From an uncultured Clostridia bacterium (GTDB taxonomy: Bacteria > Bacillota > Clostridia > Lachnospirales > CAG-274), in NCBI GenBank assembly GCA_910579745.1, contig CAJTVH010000008.1, forward strand, positions 1 through 64,000: a stretch of DNA of 64,000 bases, in the 5' to 3' direction. Below, in pieces: positions 8,754 through 17,969 of this stretch (position 1 is its first letter; each line of letters begins with the position of its first letter). The notes under the pieces were generated by a model. It did no database searches and had not been told where the DNA came from. It worked only from the letters and a program-made list of their open reading frames with translations. The position numbers were made by a program, and so were the translations under genes.

Positions 8754-9215
8754 ATGAAATGCCCTTTTTGCGGTAACGACGATACTAAGGTTGTTGATAC
8801 GAGAAATATGAGTGAGAATAATTCTATAAGAAGGAGACGTGTATGTGAGAAGTGTCAAAAACGGTTTACCACTTATGAGAGAATGGAGATAGTTCCGCTT
8901 ATTGTTAAGAAATCAAACAACATCAGGGAAAGTTTTGACAGGAATAAGCTTCTTAAAGGCATTATGCTTTCTTGCAACAAACGTCTTGTTTCTATGGAAG
9001 AAATGGAGTCTATTGTGGATTATGTGGAGAATTACGCTTTTTCAAAGGGAAAAAACGAAATTGAGAGTAAAGAGATAGGCAATATTGTTATGGAGAAACT
9101 AAAAAATATTGATGAGGTAGCGTATGTTAGATTCGCTTCAGTTTATCGAAAATTTAAAGATATTGACTCGTTTATGTCAGAGCTTACGGCTATGGTTAAA
9201 GAAAGAGAAGAGTAA
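8754..9215 (+). CDS. nrdR: Transcriptional repressor NrdR
   Basis: 153 residues. An N-terminal zinc ribbon (CPFCG ... RRRRVCEKCQKRF) precedes an ATP-cone domain beginning at about residue 48 (VKKSNNIRESFDRNKLLKG). NrdR senses dATP/ATP and represses ribonucleotide reductase genes; no nrd gene is in this window. The 197-base gap before it (8557-8753) shows no gene. The ATG has a weak GGAGC-type site. Confidence 0.97.
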   Translation: MKCPFCGNDDTKVVDTRNMSENNSIRRRRVCEKCQKRFTTYERMEIVPLIVKKSNNIRESFDRNKLLKGIMLSCNKRLVSMEEMESIVDYVENYAFSKGKNEIESKEIGNIVMEKLKNIDEVAYVRFASVYRKFKDIDSFMSELTAMVKEREE

Positions 9216-9232
9216 TTTTTATTTATAGCGAA

Positions 9233-9325
9233 CCGATAAAAAATGAGAAAGCGAATTTTAATAAGCTTGATATATCGAGAAATTATTTTATTTATCCACG
9301 CTAAGGATTTCGCGGACCGCTATAG
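9233..9325. repeat. Family B element
   Basis: TTATAGCGAACC at the left and GGACCGCTATAG at the right form terminal inverted repeats of a 93 bp unit sharing CGATAAAAAATGAG and TTTTAATAAGCTTGA with other B copies. The short open frame across it is not a gene. It fills most of the 9216-9482 gap. Confidence 0.55.
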
Positions 9326-9482
9326 TAAACCTATTAGCGTTTACATAATTTTAAACACAGCGAATATTATAAGTTATTTTATCGTTAAGATGCCGTGTTT
9401 TTGTAATTGTCAAAAAAATAACATAAAACGGCGGGAAGGGTAAAATTTGTTAAGATACTTTCTTATGTAAGGGTGGGGTGCG

Positions 9483-11207
9483 ATGAAATATATAAGAGAG
9501 AGCAAGTCTATTTGTAAAAAATGTTACAGATGTCTTAAAAACTGTATGGTTAAGTCGATTAAGTTCGAGGGGGAGGACGTTTCTGTTATTGACGAGCAAT
9601 GTATTTTATGCGGGCTTTGTATTACAAGCTGTCCTCAATACGCCAAACACGCCAGGCAAGACCTTATAAAAGTATTAGAATATATTGACAGCCCAAAGTT
9701 CAGAACGGTTGTAAGTCTCGCTCCAAGCTATGTGGCGGCTTTCGGAAAGAACAGCAAGAAAATTATTAACGCGCTTAAAATATTAGGTTTCGACGACGTT
9801 GAGGAGACGGCGGTCGGCGCCCAGTATGTTACGCAGGAGTACATAAAGCTTATTGAGGAGGGGAAAATGGACAGCGTTATTACGTCAAGCTGTTCCTCCG
9901 CGAATCTTCTTGTACGGAAGTATTATCCAGGGCTTACGGATATGCTCGCCCCTGTTTTATCTCCTGTGCTCGCTCACGGGAAAATACTTAAAGAGAAATA
10001 TGGGCCTGACACAAAGGTTATTTTCGTTGGGCCGTGTCTTTCAAAGATACAGGAAATTGATGAAAACCCGCGGTATGTTGACGGGGCTGTTTCTTTTGAC
10101 AGTCTTATAGAGTGGCTTAGAAACAGGGAAATAAATATTGAGAGATTTCCTGACGAGGAGTTTTATAATACTCCTTTTTCCGCTATATATCCTATTTTTG
10201 ACGGAATCAATATTGATATAAAAAGAAAGATGAATATATCGGGGCTTTCCGCCAAGGTCGGCAAATATGACATTCTCGCGGTAAGCGGGATAAAAGAGCT
10301 CAGACGCACTTTTGATGAGATTAAAACGGGAAAATTGAAAAATGTTTTTATAGAGGCGAACGTATGCAGGGGAGGCTGCATAAACGGCCCGCTTATGCCG
10401 GAATATAAAAATCTTTCCGTTTACGACAGAATAGAAGTTGTTGAGCACGCCCAGAAAGGCAAGATTCAGGTGGACGGAGTATCGTTAAAATTCTCAAGAA
10501 GCTTTGAGCCTGAGAAGATAGAAAACAATATGCCTTCTGAAGACGAGATAAAAAGAATTTTAAAAAAGATAGGTAAGGATGAGGAATTTAAACAGCTTAA
10601 CTGCGGAAGCTGCGGTTATCCGACATGCAGGGAAAAGGCTATCGCCGTTTATCAGAAAAGGGCGGATTTATATATGTGTCTTCCTTACATGAACGATATT
10701 AATCAAACTATGGCGAGCACAGTTTTATCTGTTACGCCGAATTATATTATCGCTGTGGACGAGAATTTAAAAATAAGGGAATTTAATGTTTCCGCTCAAA
10801 AACTTTTTAATATTTCAAGAAGCGACGCTATTTCAAGGTATTTAGGTGAGTTTATCGATCCTTCTGATTTTGAGCATGTGCTTAAAACGAAAAAGAACAT
10901 AAATGACAAAAAGGTTAAGTATGAGGAACTTGGAATTGTTACAAAACAATATATTATTTATACCGCCTCAAACAAAATGGCTATAGGCATTTTATATGAT
11001 ATTACCGATGAGGAGAAATATAATGAGATGAATTATTCTCTTAAAATGGAAACGGTTCTTATGGCGCAAAAGGTTATTGATAAACAAATGACTGTCGCGC
11101 AGCAGATAGCGAGTCTTTTGGGAGAGACGACGGCGGAAACAAAAGTAACTTTAAACAGGATAAAAAGACTTATGGAAGATGAAGGAACTGATATAAATGA
11201 ATTGTAA
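9483..11207 (+). CDS. PAS-domain [FeFe] hydrogenase, sensory (group C / HydS) type
   Basis: 574 residues. Two [4Fe-4S] ferredoxin motifs occupy residues 8-60. The H-cluster domain follows with L1 as TSSCSSA (about 134-140), L2 as GPCLSK (about 183) and L3 as VCRGGCINGP (about 297). A further Fe-S motif CGSCGYPTC is near 374 and a PAS domain near 410-510. The C-terminal 50 residues look helical. In L1 the second cysteine of the catalytic TSCCP motif is replaced by serine, as is typical of the putative sensory hydrogenases rather than the fast catalytic ones. It overlaps the next gene by 11 bases, and the partner is a SpoIIE-type phosphatase. I infer that it senses H2 or redox state and passes a signal; maturases HydEFG are not in the window. 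Confidence 0.85.
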   Translation: MKYIRESKSICKKCYRCLKNCMVKSIKFEGEDVSVIDEQCILCGLCITSCPQYAKHARQDLIKVLEYIDSPKFRTVVSLAPSYVAAFGKNSKKIINALKILGFDDVEETAVGAQYVTQEYIKLIEEGKMDSVITSSCSSANLLVRKYYPGLTDMLAPVLSPVLAHGKILKEKYGPDTKVIFVGPCLSKIQEIDENPRYVDGAVSFDSLIEWLRNREINIERFPDEEFYNTPFSAIYPIFDGINIDIKRKMNISGLSAKVGKYDILAVSGIKELRRTFDEIKTGKLKNVFIEANVCRGGCINGPLMPEYKNLSVYDRIEVVEHAQKGKIQVDGVSLKFSRSFEPEKIENNMPSEDEIKRILKKIGKDEEFKQLNCGSCGYPTCREKAIAVYQKRADLYMCLPYMNDINQTMASTVLSVTPNYIIAVDENLKIREFNVSAQKLFNISRSDAISRYLGEFIDPSDFEHVLKTKKNINDKKVKYEELGIVTKQYIIYTASNKMAIGILYDITDEEKYNEMNYSLKMETVLMAQKVIDKQMTVAQQIASLLGETTAETKVTLNRIKRLMEDEGTDINEL

Positions 11208-12378
11208 AATTTATGTTGACGCCGCTTATAAAAGTATTAATAAATATACAGAGGAGCTTTGCGGCGACAGGGTTGAGATAGTTAAAAACGATGATTGCTG
11301 TATAGTTGTGCTTTCAGATGGTTTGGGAAGCGGTGTAAAAGCTAATATATTATCTACCCTTACGTCAAAAATTATTTCGACCATGATTATCGAGGGATCG
11401 AGCATTGAGGATACAGTAGACACTATTGTTCACACTCTTCCTGTATGTAATGTAAGAAAGGTGGCTTATTCTACTTTTTCTATACTTCGCATAGGCTATG
11501 ATGGAGATGTTTATCTTGTTGAGTTTGATTCTCCCGGATGTGTTTTTGTTAGAAACGGCGAAATTATGAATATTGAGTATTTTACAAGAGAAATAGAGGG
11601 GAAAGTAATTAAAGAGGCAAGATTTAAAGTTGATATGGGAGATATGCTTACAATCATGAGCGACGGCGTTGTTTACGCCGGAATTGGAGCTATGCTTAAT
11701 CTTGGCTGGACATGGCTGAACGCCTCGAAATTCATTTCCGAGCAGACAAAAAAACAAACGCTGACCTCAGCTAAACTCGCCAGCCTTTTAATTGAGAAAT
11801 GCAAGGCGCTTTATCTTGACAGACCAGGCGACGACACCACGGTAGCTTCTGTTAAAATTATTCCATTTAAAGCCGTTAATATTTTTACGGGGCCTCCTCA
11901 AAATCCCGCGAACGACGAGAGAATTATTAAAGATTTTTTGTCGAGTGAAGGTTTTAAGGCTGTGTGCGGAGGATGTTCCGCTAATATTTTTTGCCGTGTC
12001 ACAGGGAGAGAGATAAAAACGACTATTGAGTATTTAGACCCGGATGTTCCTCCTATAGCTTATATAAAAGGGGTTGACCTTGTTACGGAGGGAGTGCTTA
12101 CATTAAATAAAACTCTTGATGTTTTAAAGTCTTACTTTAAAGACCCAACTGACAAAAAAAATATCGCTCAGATTGAGCAGAAGCACGGCGCCGCTATGCT
12201 CGCCAAAGTATTGGCGGAAGAATGCACCCATATAAATTTATTTGTAGGTAAAAAAATAAATCCGGCTCATCAAAATCCTGATATGCCCACAGATTTAAAT
12301 ATAAGGATGAGAGTTGTTGACGATTTAAAAACCACTCTTATAAAAGCGGGCAAGGTGGTAAATATAAAATATTATTAA
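11197..12378 (+). CDS. SpoIIE-type protein phosphatase paired with sensory hydrogenase
   Basis: 393 residues. Residues about 1-230 form a PP2C/SpoIIE phosphatase domain with metal-binding motifs SDGLGSG (near 40), MSDGVVYAG (near 154) and RPGDDTT (near 210). The remaining 160 residues form a domain I do not recognise, with a CGGCSANIFC segment. Phosphatases of this family dephosphorylate serine/threonine on partners such as anti-anti-sigma factors. The 11-base overlap with the hydrogenase gene implies strict co-expression and a hydrogenase-controlled phosphatase, as known for similar gene pairs in other Clostridia. The target is unknown and no STAS protein is nearby. Confidence 0.85.
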   Translation: MNCKIYVDAAYKSINKYTEELCGDRVEIVKNDDCCIVVLSDGLGSGVKANILSTLTSKIISTMIIEGSSIEDTVDTIVHTLPVCNVRKVAYSTFSILRIGYDGDVYLVEFDSPGCVFVRNGEIMNIEYFTREIEGKVIKEARFKVDMGDMLTIMSDGVVYAGIGAMLNLGWTWLNASKFISEQTKKQTLTSAKLASLLIEKCKALYLDRPGDDTTVASVKIIPFKAVNIFTGPPQNPANDERIIKDFLSSEGFKAVCGGCSANIFCRVTGREIKTTIEYLDPDVPPIAYIKGVDLVTEGVLTLNKTLDVLKSYFKDPTDKKNIAQIEQKHGAAMLAKVLAEECTHINLFVGKKINPAHQNPDMPTDLNIRMRVVDDLKTTLIKAGKVVNIKYY

Positions 12379-12414
12379 AATAGGATTTACTGGCAAATTA
12401 ATGATAAGTTATAC

Positions 12415-12516
12415 TATAGTGAATTAATAAAAGAATGAACAAAGAGACTTTAATAAATATAATATATAAAGGAATTATTTTATTATTTTGGGACAGAAGT
12501 TTTGATAGTTACTATA
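12415..12516. repeat. Family B element
   Basis: Starts TATAGTGAATTAATAAAAG and ends at GTTACTATA, about 102 bp, with the shared ATGAACAAAGAGACTTTAAT interior. It separates the phosphatase gene from the second hydrogenase gene and contains no gene. Confidence 0.6.
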
Positions 12517-12605
12517 ATATAAATTCCAGCAATAAGATATTTTTAAATTAGCTTTAAGAAAAATTTATAATATAATTTATTAATAAAAGAAAGGAATTTT
12601 TGAAT

Positions 12606-14063
12606 ATGGAAAATGTTACGGATATTAATCAGATAAAAATGGCTGTGCTAAAAAAAACAGCCGAGTACGCCTATAAAGGTATTTTGCTTGAAAAAGTTGA
12701 CGAAATACCTTTTGAGCTTATTGACGGGCCTAAGCCCAGGTTTCGCTGCTGTGTATACAGGGAAAGAGAGATTATAAGGCAGAGGGTACGCCTTTCCATG
12801 GGAAAGATACCGACGGGGTCTCATTACAGCGTAAGCGACGGCACACAAGTTGTTCATGTTATTTCAGCCGCCTGCGAGGGATGTCCTATAGCCAGGTTTA
12901 CAGTTACTGACAACTGTCACAACTGTCTTGCCAGAAAGTGCATAAAGGCTTGTAAATTCGGCGCTATATCAAGAACGGAAAGAGGAGCTTATATTGACAA
13001 GACAAAGTGCAAAAAATGCGGTCAGTGTGTACTTGCCTGTCCTTACGGCGCTATAGTTGATATTCAAAGACCTTGTATAAAAGCCTGCCCTGTTGACGCT
13101 ATTACTATAGACGAGAATGATTTGGCAATGATAGATGAAAGCAAATGTATAAACTGCGGGAAATGTGTTGTAGGGTGTCCTTTCGGTGCTGTTTCAGACG
13201 TTTCTATGATTTCAAATGTTATCGACACTATAATTAAAGGCGAAAGCGATGTTTACGCTATGGTAGCGCCGGCTATAGAGGGACAGTTCGGCGATGTTCC
13301 TGTTCCGGTTTTAAAAGCCGCAATTAAAGACCTTGGTTTTTCAGAGGTTATCGAGGTCGCTTTGGGAGCGGACGCCGTTTCTGTGAGCGAGACCGATGAA
13401 GTTGTAAGCAGGGCAAAAGAGGGAAAACAGACGACAACGTCTTGCTGTCCCGCTTTTGTGAATTTTATTGAGAAGCATTTCCCAACTCTTAAAGATAATA
13501 TCTCAACGACAGTCTCGCCTATGGTCGCCGCGGCAAGGTTTATTAAAGCCGCTAATCCTGAAGCTACTATTGTGTTTATCGGACCGTGTATCGCCAAGAA
13601 AAACGAGGCTCTTAAACATTATATCGGAGAGATAAATTATGTGCTTACTTTTGAGGAACTTTACGCTATGTTTGAGGTTAAAGAAATTGATTTCTCAAGT
13701 TACGGCGACATAGCCGAGACCGCCACAAGATATGGCAAAGGATTCGCTAAATCGGGAGGCGTTACAAATGCCGTTATGCAAGTAGCTAAGGAAAGAGAAT
13801 ATGACATAGATCTTAAAACAATGAAATGCAGCGGTATTGATGAATGTAAAAAGGCTCTTATGATGCTTAAAAGCGGTAAACTGCCTGTTGATTTTATCGA
13901 GGGTATGGCGTGTGAGAACGGCTGTATAAACGGTCCGGCTAAAGTCAATGATTTTATCGCGGGCAGACGTATTTTTGATAAATACGCCGACAACAAAAAT
14001 GAAGAGGTTATTAAAACTGTTAATGACAATAAATTAAATGAGCTTAATATACATAGACATTAA
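12606..14063 (+). CDS. [FeFe] hydrogenase, group B type
   Basis: 485 residues from the ATG at 12606; a TTG two codons upstream is an alternative start. A cysteine-rich N-terminal part (residues about 90-200) holds several ferredoxin-type [4Fe-4S] motifs. The H-cluster domain has L1 TSCCPA (about 280), L2 GPCIAK (about 328) and L3 ACENGCINGP (about 437). All H-cluster cysteines are present, so it should be catalytically competent. The length and absence of N-terminal 2Fe-2S or NADH-binding domains fit the ferredoxin-linked group B enzymes of anaerobes, whose in vivo direction is unsettled. It is downstream of the sensory hydrogenase and phosphatase and may be their output or a redox partner. 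Confidence 0.9.
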   Translation: MENVTDINQIKMAVLKKTAEYAYKGILLEKVDEIPFELIDGPKPRFRCCVYREREIIRQRVRLSMGKIPTGSHYSVSDGTQVVHVISAACEGCPIARFTVTDNCHNCLARKCIKACKFGAISRTERGAYIDKTKCKKCGQCVLACPYGAIVDIQRPCIKACPVDAITIDENDLAMIDESKCINCGKCVVGCPFGAVSDVSMISNVIDTIIKGESDVYAMVAPAIEGQFGDVPVPVLKAAIKDLGFSEVIEVALGADAVSVSETDEVVSRAKEGKQTTTSCCPAFVNFIEKHFPTLKDNISTTVSPMVAAARFIKAANPEATIVFIGPCIAKKNEALKHYIGEINYVLTFEELYAMFEVKEIDFSSYGDIAETATRYGKGFAKSGGVTNAVMQVAKEREYDIDLKTMKCSGIDECKKALMMLKSGKLPVDFIEGMACENGCINGPAKVNDFIAGRRIFDKYADNKNEEVIKTVNDNKLNELNIHRH

Positions 14064-14106
14064 TAAGGCTGAGATTAATAGATTTAAGTAAGGCTGGGGT
14101 TTACGC

Positions 14107-14148
14107 TATAGTTGGCGAACTTGTTTATTTTTAAGTTTTTTAACTATA
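14107..14148. repeat. Minimal family D hairpin
   Basis: TATAGTTGGCGAACTT at 14107 is mirrored by AAGTTTTTTAACTATA ending at 14148, the two ends of family D with almost no interior. It could fold into a hairpin in RNA. Confidence 0.5.
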
Positions 14149-14170
14149 AATGCTGAAATCTATGCTTTAA

Positions 14171-14290
14171 GCGACTGAGTAAGTTTCCTGGCTTTTTAAG
14201 CCGGTAAACTTACTCTTCTATTAAATTGAAGCGTAAGTTTACACTCTAACTTAATGGAAAGATGTTATAAAAGCCGTAAGTTTAGAGTTT
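14171..14290 (+). ncRNA. Candidate structured RNA, copy 2, with alternative pairings
   Basis: Contains GACTGAGTAA, a strong hairpin GTAAGTTTcctGGCTT / AAGCCggTAAACTTAC (14179-14213) and GGAAAGAT, matching the order of blocks at 1560-1740. TAAACTTAC (14205-14213) can pair with three segments: GTAAGTTT at 14179, and GTAAGTTTA at 14233 and 14276. These are mutually exclusive folds. It lies in the 409-base gap between the hydrogenase and the MORN gene. Family and strand are unknown. Confidence 0.35.
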
Positions 14291-14472
14291 TTTATGAGGT
14301 AAAAGTACGAATAGTCTTGGACTAACCTCGAGGCAAGCTTATATTTTTACTTATACCGTACATAATTAAATTAAAAGAATTTAAATAGTATTGGAGTATT
14401 TGAAAACAAGAATCTAAATTGAGATTGTTATGGGATACGCTATAGTAAAAATATAAAATTTGGAGGTATTTT

Positions 14473-15201
14473 ATGAATATTGATTTAAAGAAAACGATCA
14501 GCGGGCTTATTATATTATTTTTAATATTTTGCGCGGCTTTTATAATAAATATGGTTTTGGATAGAACAGCGGATGACAGCGTAATTATTTCCTCGGAGGA
14601 AAACACTGAGACTAAAGAGGAGGAGACTGAAGAGGAAACGGAAAGCCAAACTGAGACCAAAAAGCTCAGCGGTTATTTAAAATATGAGAGTGAAAACGGC
14701 GATATTTATGAGGGAAATATGAGCAACGGAAATTATGACGGCGACGGGATTTTAACAAGAAAAACCGGAGAGGTCTACGATGGGTTTTGGATTGACGGGG
14801 CTTTTGACAACGGCAAGATTACTTTTAAATTAAATAACTTTGGTCATACAAAAACAATCGATATAGTTCATGATGAGAATTGGGACGGAAAAGGCAAACA
14901 CGCTGTTATTTCCGAAACCGGAGAGATTTATGAAGGGCAGTGGTATGACGGAGAGAAAAACGGCGACGGTGTATTATACTCAAGAGCTAAAAACGGGGCT
15001 CCCGCTAAGGTGATGGAGGGAATATGGGAAGACGACGTTCTTATTGACGGAACGGAAACTTACATTTATGACGACGGGCTTCAAACTTATGTTGTAGAGG
15101 TAAAAGGTGGTTTTCGAAATGGAAAGGGAATTTTATACGATGAGAAGGGCGCTGTTAAAGAAGAAGAGGAATGGCTTGACGACATACCTATCGAGCAATG
15201 A
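14473..15201 (+). CDS. Membrane-anchored MORN-repeat protein
   Basis: 242 residues, ATG behind a GGAGG site. A single hydrophobic segment at about residues 9-30 anchors or exports the protein. An acidic E/T-rich linker (about 40-65) follows. The rest consists of MORN-like repeats such as YEGNMSNGNYDGDG, YEGQWYDGEKNGDG and a C-terminal GGFRNGKGILYDEKG. MORN repeats form a beta-strand ladder often tied to membranes or the cell envelope. Its position ahead of murG hints at an envelope role, but the 185-base spacer and the breadth of this fold allow no firm function. Confidence 0.8.
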   Translation: MNIDLKKTISGLIILFLIFCAAFIINMVLDRTADDSVIISSEENTETKEEETEEETESQTETKKLSGYLKYESENGDIYEGNMSNGNYDGDGILTRKTGEVYDGFWIDGAFDNGKITFKLNNFGHTKTIDIVHDENWDGKGKHAVISETGEIYEGQWYDGEKNGDGVLYSRAKNGAPAKVMEGIWEDDVLIDGTETYIYDDGLQTYVVEVKGGFRNGKGILYDEKGAVKEEEEWLDDIPIEQ

Positions 15202-15386
15202 CGGTTTTGAATTTAACATTATTAAAAAAAGTAATATATACAGGTTGATTTGATATAGTTATTTCAGAGCGTAGGCAAAGCTGACAATTATATTATTTTA
15301 AGTTTAATTGGTCTCATATATAAAAATATAGAGTTTTTATGTATTTTTGAAATCCACAAACAGTTTTTAACAAAGGGGGTTTTTAT

Positions 15387-16451
15387 GTGAAAAGCATAGT
15401 TTTAACAGGCGGGGGTACGGCGGGACACGTTACTCCTAATATAGCTCTTTTTAAAAGACTTAAAGAAGAGGGTTTTAAAATAATCTATATAGGGCGCAAG
15501 GAAGGTATAGAAAAGGAGCTTATCTCAAAATTTAAAATAGATTATTATGGCATTTCATCAGGAAAGCTCAGAAGATATTTTGATAAAAAAAATTTTTCGG
15601 ATATGTTTAGAGTTGTCAAAGGGGTTAAAGAGGCTTCTTCCCTTATTTCTAAAATTAAACCGTCTATTGTGTTTTCAAAAGGCGGATTTGTTTCCGTACC
15701 TGTTGTTATGGGGGCTAAGTTTCACAAAATTCCGGTTATAATACATGAGTCAGATATAACGCCGGGACTCGCCAACAAAATGGCTATGCCTTTCGCCACT
15801 AAAGTATGCGCGACTTTTCCGGAGACCATTGAGAAAGTTTCAGGTAAAAAAGGTATTTTGACGGGATCTCCTATAAGAAATTCTCTGTTTTCAGGGACCG
15901 TTAAAGCAGGTCTTGAGTTTTGCGGGTTTAATGGAGATAAGCCTGTTTTGCTTATTATGGGCGGAAGTCTTGGCTCGGTTAAGATAAACGGCGCTTTAAG
16001 AAAATCTTTGTCCGCTTTGCTACAAAAGTTTCAGATTGTTCATATTTGCGGAAAGGGAAATCTTGAAAACGATCTTATAAATTTAAAAGGATATCGCCAG
16101 TTTGAGTACCTTTCAGAGGAACTTCCAAATATTTTTGCCGCCTGTGACATTATCGCGTCAAGAGCGGGTTCTAATTCTATATGTGAGTTTCTTGCCCTTA
16201 AAAAACCGAATCTTCTTATACCCCTTTCCAAAGAACACAGCAGGGGAGACCAGATTTTAAACGCCAGGTCTTTTGAAAAACAGGGTTTCTCAAAGGTGCT
16301 GCTTGAAGAAGATTTAAATTCAGAAACTTTACTTGAGAGTATTAATAATTTATACTCAAACAGAGGAAAGTATTATGAGAATATGAAACAGGCTAAGATT
16401 TCTAACGGAGTAGACCAAATTATCAAACTTATTCTGGAATACTCAAAATAA
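15387..16451 (+). CDS. murG: UDP-GlcNAc:lipid I N-acetylglucosaminyltransferase MurG
   Basis: 354 residues. The start is GTG at 15387 behind AAAGGGGG; an ATG one base earlier is out of frame and hits a stop. Motifs are GGGTAGHVTPN at the N-terminus, the IIHESD(I/S)TPGLANK segment, LIMGGSLGS and SRAGSNSICEF. MurG adds GlcNAc to lipid I to make lipid II on the inner face of the membrane. It is outside the usual mur/fts cluster here, as in a number of Clostridia. A terminator follows. Confidence 0.96.
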   Translation: MKSIVLTGGGTAGHVTPNIALFKRLKEEGFKIIYIGRKEGIEKELISKFKIDYYGISSGKLRRYFDKKNFSDMFRVVKGVKEASSLISKIKPSIVFSKGGFVSVPVVMGAKFHKIPVIIHESDITPGLANKMAMPFATKVCATFPETIEKVSGKKGILTGSPIRNSLFSGTVKAGLEFCGFNGDKPVLLIMGGSLGSVKINGALRKSLSALLQKFQIVHICGKGNLENDLINLKGYRQFEYLSEELPNIFAACDIIASRAGSNSICEFLALKKPNLLIPLSKEHSRGDQILNARSFEKQGFSKVLLEEDLNSETLLESINNLYSNRGKYYENMKQAKISNGVDQIIKLILEYSK

Positions 16452-16462
16452 CAGAAAATATC

Positions 16463-16516
16463 AAGGCGATACCTTTTAAAAGTTATTAAAGGGAATCGCC
16501 TTAATTAAGGCGATTT
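16463..16516 (+). terminator. Terminator region after murG
   Basis: AAGGCGAT (16463) pairs with ATCGCCTT (16495), and AATCGCCTTAATTAAGGCGATT (16494-16515) forms a palindrome sharing the same arm. Two overlapping hairpins are therefore possible. Confidence 0.6.
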
Positions 16517-16594
16517 AGATTATACTTATAAGGATTCTTATAAAATTTCTTTTTTTATAAGACAATATTATTTTTGAATCGCGGAATGTTTCCT

Positions 16595-16665
16595 TAAATA
16601 AACAGACCTGTTCAAAACCATAGCGATACCGCTTTGCGTAGGCTTTGAACAGGTCTGTTTATTTA
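16595..16665. terminator. Long inverted repeat between convergent genes
   Basis: A perfect 22-base arm at 16595-16616 (core AACAGACCTGTTC) is complementary to 16644-16665, around a loop of 27 bases. It overlaps the stop codon of the - strand deacetylase gene. It probably terminates transcription in one or both directions, though the arm length is unusual. Confidence 0.6.
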
Positions 16666-17462
16666 AAAACGTCACTGACTCCTATAAATTTTATTCCGTC
16701 GGCCTCAAACTCTTTATAAGTTTTTAAAATTGCCGTATATGTGGGAAGTCCTCCCTCAGCTCCAACGTGTCCTATGGCTACGGCTATTCCATTTTCTTTC
16801 GCTGTTTTCGCCGCTTTCTTTAAATTTTTGATTATCTTTGACACGTCTTGTGTACTGTCCAGAAAAACATCTCTTTTCAGGTAATTTATTTTGAGTTCTT
16901 TTGAGATTTTTTCTACCGTGGACTTTGCTCCCGTAAGGCTGTCTATTACTATAAGATTTTGTTTTTTCGCCTCTTTTAAAATTTCTGTCATTATATCGGC
17001 GTTTTCCGTTACTTTTGAGCCCATATGATTGTTAAAGCCTACACTGTTCGTTATTTCGGAAAGTCCTTTTTTAAATGTTGCGAGAGCTTTTTCTTTGGTG
17101 AAATCATTCATAATTGATATTTCACCAAGCCAGCTTTTTTTACCTTTATGAGGCTCCATCGGCATATGAAGTATTATATCTTTCCCAGCGGCGTTTAACT
17201 CATCGCACTCCTCTTTTGTGCGCGGCATACCAGGCATTACAGCTCCTGTGAATTTTATCGGCAAGGAAAGCATTTCTTTTGTTCCCTTAGAGTTGTTTCC
17301 GAAATCATCTATTATTATTACAAGGCGGGGGCTCTCATTGTTTTTCATTACGGGAACAGTTTCTTTTTCCGAACGGGAAAGCATTCCTATAAAAATAAAA
17401 AAGCAGCTTATGGCGAATATTATGTAAGTGAAAAATTTTTTTTTGTTTATAAGTATTATCAT
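16659..17462 (-). CDS. Divergent polysaccharide deacetylase (PF04748-like), exported
   Basis: 267 residues. An N-terminal hydrophobic segment (about 10-27) acts as signal or anchor. The body starts with PRLVIIIDDFGNN, typical of the divergent polysaccharide deacetylase family, with HMPMEPH and FNNHMGSKVT as candidate metal-site histidines, and IAIGHVGAEGGLPT near the end. The fold is that of NodB-type deacetylases but substrates are not established. It is expressed from the - strand with no partner gene. Confidence 0.85.
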   Translation of the reverse strand: MIILINKKKFFTYIIFAISCFFIFIGMLSRSEKETVPVMKNNESPRLVIIIDDFGNNSKGTKEMLSLPIKFTGAVMPGMPRTKEECDELNAAGKDIILHMPMEPHKGKKSWLGEISIMNDFTKEKALATFKKGLSEITNSVGFNNHMGSKVTENADIMTEILKEAKKQNLIVIDSLTGAKSTVEKISKELKINYLKRDVFLDSTQDVSKIIKNLKKAAKTAKENGIAVAIGHVGAEGGLPTYTAILKTYKEFEADGIKFIGVSDVFK

Positions 17463-17969
17463 AAAAATTACTCCTTTTACAGCGATTTAAAAAATTTTTA
17501 GCCTGAAAATGATAAAATAATACTTTGGCGCGTAAGGGTTTATTAAAGCTTGCCTGCTTATTTTTTTATTACAGTGATTTTAATTTGACAAAGAATATTT
17601 TATGAGCGCGTAAAACTTAGATTTTAGCGAAAGGTGTTTTAGTATCAAACACTGAAATCGTAAAGAAAGTCACGGGGCAATCTGAAAAATTTTGAATGAA
17701 ATAAGTTTTTTGTATTCATGTATCTGTAGTTATTATGGACTTATTTGATAATCTCTGTAAAGCCGTTTGATTTATGATTTTATTATATAATACTTGTCGA
17801 TGCTTGTTTTTTATTACATAATTTTATTTTTAAATTTTAATTATCTTATTTTTAATGGCTCTAAGCGCGTAATATATATAGGTAAAAAATTAAGTAAGGA
17901 GCTTGAAAATTATTTTTACGGATATTTTATAAATTGGTATGGGGCTGTTTACGTTTTTTTTATTTTTTG

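Noticed and set aside
9338..9365. GTTTACATAATTTTAAACAC as a dif site
   Set aside because: Only one arm matches and no strand-bias change occurs there.
9243..9443. 66-residue open frame between nrdR and the hydrogenase
   Set aside because: It lies across a family B repeat, has no ribosome site and no family resemblance.
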